Positions 1 through 7,027 of a DNA stretch of 12,261 bases are shown here, in pieces (positions within the stretch are counted from its first letter, which is position 1; each line of letters starts with the position of its first letter). The notes beneath the pieces are model-generated. The model was not told the origin of the DNA. It made no database searches and worked only from the letters and a program-made list of their open reading frames with translations. The position numbers and the translations under genes are program-made. The DNA is from CAYXUW01 sp964468375 (GTDB taxonomy: Bacteria; Planctomycetota; Phycisphaerae; Sedimentisphaerales; Anaerobacaceae): NCBI GenBank assembly GCA_964468375.1, contig CAYXUW010000070.1, positions 1 through 12,261 on the forward strand, written 5' to 3'.

Positions 1-274
1 CAAAAGACCCTGCGTCATTCTTCTGGATTTGAATATGCCGAGGATGAACGGCATAGAGCTGCTTAAGATCCTGAAGGCCGACGATGAGCTGAAAATGATT
101 CCTGTTGTAATTTTAACCACATCCGAGGACATACGTGACAAAGTTGCGGCTTTCGGATTGAGTGTGGCCGGCTACATAGTCAAGCCCACCGATTATAAGA
201 AGTTTGTAGATGCGATGAGAACCATAAATATCTACTGGACTTTAAGCGAGCTGCCGGTGGAGGTTAATGTGTAA
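1..274 (+). CDS. Response regulator, single REC domain (5' end missing)
   Basis: This is the C-terminal part of a CheY-like receiver domain; the reading frame is open from base 2, so the gene starts outside the window. The phosphoacceptor Asp lies at bases 26-28 in the context VILLDLNMPRMNG. The conserved Thr follows in VVILTTSED, and the conserved Lys sits in YIVKPTD. Nothing follows the receiver except a short tail (YWTLSELPVEVNV), so there is no DNA-binding output domain. The shape and the tail resemble Rcp1-type regulators that pair with PAS-containing kinases. It probably acts by binding a partner protein after phosphorylation. Its stop codon lies inside the start region of the following REC-PAS-kinase-like gene, so the two are probably translationally coupled. 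The family assignment is firm; the target is unknown. Confidence 0.92.
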   Translation, partial: KRPCVILLDLNMPRMNGIELLKILKADDELKMIPVVILTTSEDIRDKVAAFGLSVAGYIVKPTDYKKFVDAMRTINIYWTLSELPVEVNV

Positions 275-1772
275 CGCTATGGAGAATACCCGATACAGAG
301 TTCTTATGGTCGAGGACGACAAGCTCGACCAGCAAGCCTTCGAACGGCTGGTGTCAGACGAGAAGCTGCCCTACGATTACAAGCTGGCCGGCTCGGTATC
401 TCAGGCCCGCAGCATCCTCGCCTCTGACCAGTTCGATATCATAATTGCCGACTACGACCTCGGCGACGGCACCGCTTTCGACCTTCTTGGTTCGGCGAAG
501 AAGACGCCCTTTATAATTGTCACAGGCACCGGCGATGAGGAGCTGGCCGTCAAGGCCTGGCGGGCGGGGGCCTACGATTACCTGATAAAGGACCTCGAAC
601 GAAGCTATCTGAAGGCCCTTCCGGTAACCGTAGACAACGTTCTCAAGCACAAGGAGGCCGAGCAAAAGGTTCAGTTGCTCTCAGGGGCGATTATGAGCAC
701 CGACGACAGCGTTTACATCACCGATATGGAGAACAAGATTATCTTCGTCAACAGGGCGTTTTGTAATACCTACGGCTATTCCAAAGAGGACGTCATCGGC
801 AAAGACAGCAATGTCCTCTGGATAGGCAGGCTTCAGGCCAAAGATACCCGAAGCGTTTTCCAAATCGCCAGAAGCGCCTGGGAGGTTGGTTTCTATCACA
901 AGAAAAAAGACGGCAGCGTATTTCCCGTTTCTCTTTCGAGGTCGATTATCAGGGACGGGGCAGGCAACGAGATAGCGGTCGTCGGGGTGGTTCGCGACAT
1001 ATCCGAGCATATCGCTATGGAAGAGCAGCTCAAGGGCGCCAATCAGAAACTGCAGAGGCAGAACCAGCTCAAAAGCGAGCTGGCGGTGGCGGTATCTGAG
1101 CAGCTGAACGAGTTGATAGCAGAATGTGCCAATGGTGTATCCGGCATGTTGACCGAGCAAACCGATACAGTGTTGAAAGAAAAGCTTGAATGTATAGACA
1201 GAAATATCAGCGATGCAAAAGGTATCATCAGCGATTTTCTGGAGGCCTCTGACATAGATACTGCCAAGACTGAATTAGACAAGACCGAGCTTGGCCTTCA
1301 TTCTGTTGTTTCAGAGGTCGTGGAAGTGCTCTCCCCCCTTGCCGCCGAGAAGAATATCACTCTGGAAAGTTCGGCTGCTGACAGCGAGGTTGTTGTTAAT
1401 GCCGACCGGGACAAAATCTCGCAGGTTCTGATAACACTTTTGACTAATTCGATAGAGTCGGTTCCGGATAACGGCCATATCTTCGTTCATGTAAAAGAGC
1501 TGGATGATGACGTTACTGTCGAGGTGGAGAATGACGGCCCGAGTGTCGAAGATGGTGAGCTTAACAAGGTTTTCAATCGTTTTGAGCAGATTAGAGAACA
1601 GCTCCGCGAGGGCAAAGAGGAGCTGTCTCTGGGATTACCGGTAGCAAGAGAATTGATTGAGATGCACGGCGGCTGTATATGGGCTGAAAACAAAGAGGGC
1701 CGGGGAAACCGTTTTTGTTTTACTCTGCCGAAGCACAGCCCTCAGCCCGTAACCGCCACAAATAATCAATAA
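267..1772 (+). CDS. REC-PAS-HATPase protein, histidine-kinase-like with degraded catalytic motifs
   Basis: A 501-residue soluble signalling protein without membrane segments. Residues about 10-125 form a receiver domain with acidic pair E16/D17, phosphoacceptor D62, T86 and K108. Residues about 138-255 form a PAS/PAC domain ending in VVRDISEH. A coiled coil and a DHp-like helix follow (about 255-330), then an HATPase_c-like domain (about 345-490). The DHp segment KSELAVAVSEQLNELI aligns with the usual KSEFLANMSHELRTPL, which puts Glu278 where the phosphoacceptor His should be. The N-box Asn is present (N394). The G1 box reads ENDGPS instead of DxGxG, and the G2 box keeps only LGL. Autophosphorylation is therefore doubtful, and it may act as a sensor scaffold or receiver-controlled adaptor. 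The ATG at 267 overlaps the upstream stop. ATG 279 is the alternative: GGAGG at 259-263 is rather close to the first and far from the second. Confidence 0.85.
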   Translation: MCNAMENTRYRVLMVEDDKLDQQAFERLVSDEKLPYDYKLAGSVSQARSILASDQFDIIIADYDLGDGTAFDLLGSAKKTPFIIVTGTGDEELAVKAWRAGAYDYLIKDLERSYLKALPVTVDNVLKHKEAEQKVQLLSGAIMSTDDSVYITDMENKIIFVNRAFCNTYGYSKEDVIGKDSNVLWIGRLQAKDTRSVFQIARSAWEVGFYHKKKDGSVFPVSLSRSIIRDGAGNEIAVVGVVRDISEHIAMEEQLKGANQKLQRQNQLKSELAVAVSEQLNELIAECANGVSGMLTEQTDTVLKEKLECIDRNISDAKGIISDFLEASDIDTAKTELDKTELGLHSVVSEVVEVLSPLAAEKNITLESSAADSEVVVNADRDKISQVLITLLTNSIESVPDNGHIFVHVKELDDDVTVEVENDGPSVEDGELNKVFNRFEQIREQLREGKEELSLGLPVARELIEMHGGCIWAENKEGRGNRFCFTLPKHSPQPVTATNNQ

Positions 1773-2785
1773 GAATAGACCACGTCTTTTTTGCTGTTTT
1801 GACCGTTTGCCAATCTGAGAACCAATTGCTCTATTGCCGCTTCGACTTTTTCACGACCCGTTTTTACCGCGTAGTCGATAGCGGCCAGCTGCTGCAGAAC
1901 GTTTCCTATTTGTTTCAGAGACATTTTTCGAAGTTGTGCGAAGAAACTTTCCTTGTTGCCCCAGATTCTAAGCCTTTTTGCGATTTCAGCGGTGCCGACC
2001 CCTTTTCCAAGCAGGACTTTAGCGCCGAATAACCTGCGGAAGTGGTATGCAAAAGCGCCGACTACGGTATACTCCGCCGTTTTGTCCGCTGCGAACATAG
2101 CTCTTAGCCGGTTTATTGCCTCTGCGGTATTACCGGCGGTAATCGCATCAATTACTGCGAACGCGCTGAATATACGGTTATGGCCGGTCAGCGATTCTAT
2201 GTGTTTTTCTGTTATCGATTTTTCGCCGTGTGCGAATAGGGCAAGCTTGTCAATTTCGCCATACAGCCGAACCAGTTCATCCCCGGCCAGCTCGATTAAA
2301 AGCTCGGCGGCGGCCCAGTTTAAGTTTTTTCCATGGGCCTCTCTGGCGTATTGTATAAGCCGACGGGGAAGCTGTCCTCTACTGGGCGGCGCTGCGCTTA
2401 GTAATTTTCCGACCGACGGCAGTTTTTTAGCCAGCTTGGTTCTTGCATCCCAGTTGCCGACCGTCAATATAAGTATGCCCGTCGGACAGGGATTGTCAAA
2501 ATATCTCTCAAGCAGCTCGCGGTTCTCAGAGACGAATTTGTCCGCATCTCTTACAGCAACCACCCTTGTCTTTGTTAAAAAAGGCAGCGTGCGAAGCTCG
2601 TCTAAAATTTCTCTTGCCGAAACTTCTGCGGCGTCGGTATTTAAAAGCCCAGTTGCTCTCTGTTCCGGCTCCAGCAGTTTGTCGAGGAGCTTGTCGAACT
2701 CTGCGTCGACAAGAGATTTTTCTTTGCCGGCTATTACATAAATCGCCTCGTGTTTTTTCTCGGATTTGTTTTTGCTTTTAACCAT
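1766..2785 (-). CDS. holA: DNA polymerase III subunit delta (HolA)
   Basis: A 339-residue protein matching the delta subunit of the clamp loader, which opens the sliding clamp and loads it on primed DNA. Recognisable family segments are YVIAGKEKSLVDAEF (residues 16-30), LPFLTKTRVVAVRDADKF (67-84) and the domain II signature GDELVRLYGEIDKLALF (168-184). The collar-domain end, AIDYAVKTGREKVEAAIEQLVLRLA, runs at about 302-326. The length is normal for the family. I chose ATG 2785, which begins a Lys-rich leader just before the conserved YVIAG strand. A longer frame begins at a TTG inside the gyrA end and adds only basic low-complexity sequence. The ribosome site before 2785 is weak (GAG-like). 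The gene follows gyrA by 31 nt on the same strand, so cotranscription is likely. Its stop overlaps the stop of the convergent kinase-like gene. Confidence 0.9.
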   Translation of the reverse strand: MVKSKNKSEKKHEAIYVIAGKEKSLVDAEFDKLLDKLLEPEQRATGLLNTDAAEVSAREILDELRTLPFLTKTRVVAVRDADKFVSENRELLERYFDNPCPTGILILTVGNWDARTKLAKKLPSVGKLLSAAPPSRGQLPRRLIQYAREAHGKNLNWAAAELLIELAGDELVRLYGEIDKLALFAHGEKSITEKHIESLTGHNRIFSAFAVIDAITAGNTAEAINRLRAMFAADKTAEYTVVGAFAYHFRRLFGAKVLLGKGVGTAEIAKRLRIWGNKESFFAQLRKMSLKQIGNVLQQLAAIDYAVKTGREKVEAAIEQLVLRLANGQNSKKDVVYSY

Positions 2786-2816
2786 TTTTGCTCGGCTGAT
2801 ATGGCTCGTCGAAGTT

Positions 2817-5426
2817 CTATTTCGGTTTGCGATTTTGTTTACTCTTTTTTGTCGGGGTTTCAGGTTCGGATTTGCTGTTAGTGTCGGGCTCTTTCTTTGG
2901 GCCTTCGTCGTCTTCAGCAACTATTTTTTCGGCGGCAACGAGTTTGTCCCCCGCCCTTAGGTTTATCAGGCGAACGCCTTGGGTGTTCCTGCCGATAGAG
3001 CGGATTTGCTCCAGGCCCGTGCGGATTATCATTCCATTGGCTGTTATCATCATTAACTCATCGTGCTCCCGGACCGCTTTCAGAGCCACTACCTTTCCGT
3101 TTCGGTCGGTCGTTTTTATATTTATCAGCCCTATTCCCCCTCTTCCCTGACAGCGATAGTCGTCGATGCTGGTTCGTTTGCCGTAACCCTTTTCGCAAAC
3201 TGTGAGTAGCGATACCCCCCGCTCGGCTATCACCATCCCGACGACGACATCCTTGCCTCGAAGTTTTATCCCCTTGACGCCTCGCGAAACGCGTCCCATT
3301 GAGCGCACCTGCTCCTCGCCGAAATGTATTGCCATGCCGTCCCGCGTGCCGAGCACAATGTGGTCTTTGCCGCTCGTCAGCGCAACGCCAATCAAGACAT
3401 CATTCGGGTCGAGTTTGATTGCGATGACGCCCGTTGCTCTCGGATTGCTGTAGGCCGAGAGTTTGCTCTTCTTTACTAGGCCGTTCTTGGTGGCCATAAT
3501 GAGCTGGCGTTTTTCGCTTTCTTTGTCGAATTTCCGCACGTTGATTATTGACGCCACCGTCTGGTTGCCTAAATTCAAAAGATTGGCAATGCTCCTGCCT
3601 TTGCTTTGTCTCGACATACTTGGAATATCGTAGACCTTCAGCCAGTAGCACTTGCCGCGGTTGGTGAAGATAAGCAGATAATCGTGAGTGGACGCGGTGA
3701 AAAGATGCTCGATGAAGTCGCCTTCTTTGGTATCGGAGCCGATGACGCCCGTGCCGCCCCGGCCCTGCTTGCGGTATGTGTCGATAGGCATCCTTTTGAC
3801 GTAGCCGCTGTGGCTTATAGTTACTATAACTTCCTCCTCGGCAATCAAATCCTCGATGTTAAGCTCCTCGACTTTGGAGGTAATTGCTGTTCGCCGTTTA
3901 TCGCCGTATTTCTCTTTTATCTCGTGGATATCTTCGCGGATAATATCCAGCAGAACCTGTTCGTTGGCCAGTATCGCCTCATAGCCCTCTATCTGCTCGG
4001 TAAGGTTCGCATATTCTTTGGCGAGCTTTTCCATCTCCAGGCCGGTCAATCTTTGCAGCTGCATAGTTAAAATTGCGTCTGCCTGAGGGCCTGTGAGGTA
4101 TTGGTCGGATTTGCTTTTTTCATTAACAAAAGCTTCCGGCAGCAGTTTTTTAAGAGTGGCCGAGACCGACAGTTTAAGCGGCTTCTTCATCAGGTTCAAC
4201 TTTGCCGTCGGTGTGTCGGGCGATTTTTTTATCAGCTCGATGATTTCGTCGATGTCGCTGACAGCTAGAATAAGGCCTTCGAGGATGTGGGCCCTGTTTC
4301 TGCATTTTTTGAGCAGGTAATTGCTTCGTCTGCGGATAACGCTCTTGCGATGCTCGATAAAACATTCGAGCATTTGCTTGATATTAAGAGTCTCGGGCCT
4401 GTTCCTGACCAGCGCTATGTTGGCAATAGCGAAGGTGTTCTGCAAAGGACTGTAGCGGTAGAGCTTATTCAGCACAACATTGCTGTCAGCGTCTTTCTTC
4501 AGCTCCACAACAATACGCAGACCGTGCCGGTCTGATTCGTCCCTGACGTCGGCGATTTCTGCAATTTGGCCGCTATGAACACAGTCCGCGATTTTAGACA
4601 CAATCGTCGTCTTGACAACCATATATGGTATTTCGGTGATTACGATTCTTGCTTTGCCTTTCTTCGTTGTCTCGATATCCGCCTTGCCGCGGACAGTAAG
4701 ATGACCCCTGCCGGTGGTGTAGGCGTCCGTAATCCCTTTTTTGCCGCAGATGATTCCCCCAGTCGGAAAGTCCGGACCCGGCAGACAATTCATAATGTCC
4801 TTGAACCCGCATTTCGGGTCGTTAATGACCAGCAGCAGAGCGTCGCAGACCTCGGCAATATTGTGCGGAGAGATGTTCGTCGCCATTCCAACGGCGATTC
4901 CGGTCGAGCCGTTCACTAGAAGATTCGGAAACTTAGCGGGCAGAACCGTCGGCTCCAAGCGGGACTCATCGTAGTTCGGCACAAAATCAACGCTGTCCAG
5001 ATTGATATCTTCGAGCATCTCCATCGCCGGCGCGGCCATCCTTGCTTCGGTATATCTCATAGCCGCCGGTGGGTCGGCATCGATACTGCCGAAATTGCCC
5101 TGCGGGTCAACCAGCGTATAGCGCATATTCCAATCCTGCCCCAGGCGCACGAGAGTTCCGTATGTCGCCTGGTCGCCGTGCGGGTGATAGTTTCCGCTCG
5201 TGTCGCCGACGATTTTCGCGCACTTGCGGTGTCTGCTCCTCGGCCCGAGATTCAAATCGTTCATTGCAACAAGTATGCGCCGTTGGGACGGCTTCAGACC
5301 GTCGCGAACGTCCGGCAGCGCACGCGAAACGATGACGCTCATAGCATAGTTGAGGTATGAGTTCTTCAGCTCGTCGAGAATCCGCATCTTCTCGAAGCGC
5401 TCTTGGATTTGCTGGGCTTCTTTCAT
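2817..5426 (-). CDS. gyrA: DNA gyrase subunit A
   Basis: An 869-residue type IIA topoisomerase A subunit, which breaks and rejoins DNA and, with GyrB, introduces negative supercoils. The N-terminal signature SYLNYAMSVIVSRALPDVRDG is at 23-43. The winged-helix region holds GNYHPHGDQATYG, and the catalytic Tyr is Y125 in AAMRYTEAR. The C-terminal beta-pinwheel (from about 535) carries a GyrA box, QGRGGTG, at 554-560. A related QGRGGIG follows at 760-766. The GyrA box favours gyrase over topoisomerase IV. Residues 838-869 form a charged, Lys- and Pro-rich tail. The positions equivalent to E. coli Ser83 and Asp87 are Q86 and G90. The ATG at 5426 is preceded by AAGGA (5430-5434 on the plus strand). 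A promoter lies at 5483-5511. gyrB is not in the window. holA follows 31 nt downstream. Confidence 0.97.
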   Translation of the reverse strand: MKEAQQIQERFEKMRILDELKNSYLNYAMSVIVSRALPDVRDGLKPSQRRILVAMNDLNLGPRSRHRKCAKIVGDTSGNYHPHGDQATYGTLVRLGQDWNMRYTLVDPQGNFGSIDADPPAAMRYTEARMAAPAMEMLEDINLDSVDFVPNYDESRLEPTVLPAKFPNLLVNGSTGIAVGMATNISPHNIAEVCDALLLVINDPKCGFKDIMNCLPGPDFPTGGIICGKKGITDAYTTGRGHLTVRGKADIETTKKGKARIVITEIPYMVVKTTIVSKIADCVHSGQIAEIADVRDESDRHGLRIVVELKKDADSNVVLNKLYRYSPLQNTFAIANIALVRNRPETLNIKQMLECFIEHRKSVIRRRSNYLLKKCRNRAHILEGLILAVSDIDEIIELIKKSPDTPTAKLNLMKKPLKLSVSATLKKLLPEAFVNEKSKSDQYLTGPQADAILTMQLQRLTGLEMEKLAKEYANLTEQIEGYEAILANEQVLLDIIREDIHEIKEKYGDKRRTAITSKVEELNIEDLIAEEEVIVTISHSGYVKRMPIDTYRKQGRGGTGVIGSDTKEGDFIEHLFTASTHDYLLIFTNRGKCYWLKVYDIPSMSRQSKGRSIANLLNLGNQTVASIINVRKFDKESEKRQLIMATKNGLVKKSKLSAYSNPRATGVIAIKLDPNDVLIGVALTSGKDHIVLGTRDGMAIHFGEEQVRSMGRVSRGVKGIKLRGKDVVVGMVIAERGVSLLTVCEKGYGKRTSIDDYRCQGRGGIGLINIKTTDRNGKVVALKAVREHDELMMITANGMIIRTGLEQIRSIGRNTQGVRLINLRAGDKLVAAEKIVAEDDEGPKKEPDTNSKSEPETPTKKSKQNRKPK

Positions 5427-5482
5427 ATTTCCTTGCGCCGAATGTTCTGCAATTAATTTTAGGGTGTTAAATATTCGCAGTT

Positions 5483-5511
5483 AGATTAACTTCAAAAGAG
5501 CGGAAAGTCAA
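5483..5511 (-). promoter_or_regulatory. Predicted sigma70-type promoter of gyrA-holA
   Basis: Read on the minus strand, TTGACT (5506-5511) and TAATCT (5483-5488) are separated by exactly 17 nt. Transcription would start near 5476 and give a leader of about 50 nt before the gyrA ATG. It lies in the 136-nt gap between the membrane-protein gene and gyrA. The match is by eye. Confidence 0.55.
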
Positions 5512-5562
5512 GAATTAGAAATGGTTAAAAAATGGTCGAAACGGCTGTGTCGGACGGGACGA

Positions 5563-6858
5563 CTATTTCAATTTTTGCGTCCACGTCCGGCCGTTTTTAT
5601 CGAATTCAACTCCATCTTTGTTTATTTTGATGACCGTAATGTCGTTTGCAGTGTCGCCAATGCCGCTTACAGTGTCGCCTTCTTTAACTATTCTGGTGCC
5701 GATTACAGCCGAGGGATTATCTTCAGAATATAATATGCCGTTTAGGGCCACTTTCGGTGGAATAAAAGGAACGTTTACGTCGTTCCGGAGGTAGTAACCC
5801 AGCCCGATTGCAGTAGTGATCAGGACGCCTACCAGCAACATAATAACAGCAACCCACAAAAGGTTTTTATTTTTCCCTTTTCCTTCCAACGGAGTCTCGC
5901 CTGCGGGCTGAGCACTGCTTGCTGGCTGGGCATGGCTGACAGACGGCTGCTCTTCACTAAGGCGAACGCTGAGACTGGTTGCGATATCCTCAGCAGGTTG
6001 GCTGCCGATAGAGGGGTTCGCGGAAGCATCGCCGGCGCCGGACTGCTCGTCTTCACTGAGCCGAATACTCAGACCGGCTTGACCGGCGGAGCTGAGTTGA
6101 GCGTTTTTGGCGGCGGGGGTGCTGATACCGAACTCTGCCAGTTCAGGTGTTTGCGAGGACAGTTGTTTGTACACCAGTGCCGTTGCCACAATAACCGTTG
6201 GGATTGTAGCAAGCAAGCCGACCATAAAGCACAGCGCGCCCAGAAGGTTTATAAAGCCGCATATAATACCGAAGACAAATAATGCTCCCTTAGCTCCGTT
6301 CGTTGCTCGGCTGCTTGCCTTCAGCGCCTTGATCGGGCCGAATCCTTTGTCGATGACAAAGTAGAAACACAAGCTGAACTTAATTGACAAAACTGCCACA
6401 AATATAGAGGCCCCGGCAAAAACAGGCAGAATTAAACAGACCGACGGGGGCGTGCCGGTCAGGAAGGAAAATACTCCGAACGGCAGAGCACACGCGACAA
6501 AAACACCAATTATAATCAGGCCGTAAAGCAAACCTGCAGCTAAGTATCGCCAGAAGCAATCCAGCCCGTCAAATAAAACGCCGAATGTCGGCTTTATGTC
6601 GTCGCAAAAACTAAGCGCTATTTTAATTAAACCTATTCCCAGTATGATATCGATTGCGTATGTTATCAGAGTAATTGTAATAACCAAAAAAGGAGCAACC
6701 GCCTCCGGGAAATGTGCCGCCATTTGTTGAGCTATTTGTTCAAAAATAGATATTGTGAATAAAACGAAAAGTATCCCCGTGAAGAACCAGAAGTTCGACT
6801 TCATCACGTCCCACCCGAACCCCAGCACGTCACTGTAGCCGAAAGACTTGTTTGTCAT
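5563..6858 (-). CDS. Polytopic membrane protein with C-terminal PilP/GspC-like domain
   Basis: A 431-residue protein of unknown function. Residues 1-230 hold about six hydrophobic segments (roughly 22-42, 56-84, 106-130, 141-168, 191-215, 216-230), with a pattern reminiscent of YciC/DUF975-type integral membrane proteins. A hydrophilic linker (231-330) contains the repeated motif LSIRLSEDEQ (263-272) and LSVRLSEEQ (296-304). One more membrane helix (333-355) leads to a 75-residue end containing LNGILYSEDNPSAVIG, VKEGD and a closing DGVEFDKNGRTWTQKL. That pattern resembles the small beta domains of PilP, GspC and MshK in secretion and pilus systems. ATG 6858 is strongly supported by TAAGGAGGT at 6861-6869, although the spacing is short. 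The gene lies 169 nt after lepB on the same strand. I saw no convincing promoter in that gap, so readthrough from lepB is possible. Confidence 0.8.
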   Translation of the reverse strand: MTNKSFGYSDVLGFGWDVMKSNFWFFTGILFVLFTISIFEQIAQQMAAHFPEAVAPFLVITITLITYAIDIILGIGLIKIALSFCDDIKPTFGVLFDGLDCFWRYLAAGLLYGLIIIGVFVACALPFGVFSFLTGTPPSVCLILPVFAGASIFVAVLSIKFSLCFYFVIDKGFGPIKALKASSRATNGAKGALFVFGIICGFINLLGALCFMVGLLATIPTVIVATALVYKQLSSQTPELAEFGISTPAAKNAQLSSAGQAGLSIRLSEDEQSGAGDASANPSIGSQPAEDIATSLSVRLSEEQPSVSHAQPASSAQPAGETPLEGKGKNKNLLWVAVIMLLVGVLITTAIGLGYYLRNDVNVPFIPPKVALNGILYSEDNPSAVIGTRIVKEGDTVSGIGDTANDITVIKINKDGVEFDKNGRTWTQKLK

Positions 6859-6860
6859 AA

Positions 6861-6869
6861 ACCTCCTTA
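6861..6869 (-). promoter_or_regulatory. Full-length Shine-Dalgarno deciding the start of the membrane protein
   Basis: On the minus strand this reads TAAGGAGGT, a nine-base match to the anti-Shine-Dalgarno, two bases before the ATG at 6858. It favours that ATG over the TTG at 6906, which would add 16 residues. Confidence 0.75.
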
Positions 6870-7027
6870 TTCTGTCCTGAGTTTGGCCGGAGATAAAATT
6901 CTGCAATATAACCGCAGAGCGTATAATTTACTAATCGGCTATTTTTAGGGGCTATTTCACAATATTCCCGCGTTTTTTAGGCAGGTTTTTCCCTGGACGG
7001 CCCCCCTGTATGAACTGTCGCAGGCCC

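Noticed and set aside
1953..2741. A 262-codon plus-strand open frame opposite holA.
   Set aside because: holA is clearly the real gene. The antisense frame is Ser/Ala/Leu-rich with no domain or ribosome site.
2786..2920. N-terminal extension of holA by 45 residues from a TTG codon.
   Set aside because: It overlaps the gyrA coding end, begins with TTG and adds only Lys/Arg/Thr-rich sequence before the conserved delta-subunit start.
6859..6906. N-terminal extension of the membrane protein by 16 residues from TTG 6906.
   Set aside because: A nine-base Shine-Dalgarno sits directly before ATG 6858 and none precedes the TTG.
6859..7027. Search for a terminator or promoter between lepB and the membrane-protein gene.
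   Set aside because: Only a four-pair CAGG/CCTG stem without a T tract and scattered AT-rich -10-like hexamers without -35 partners were found.
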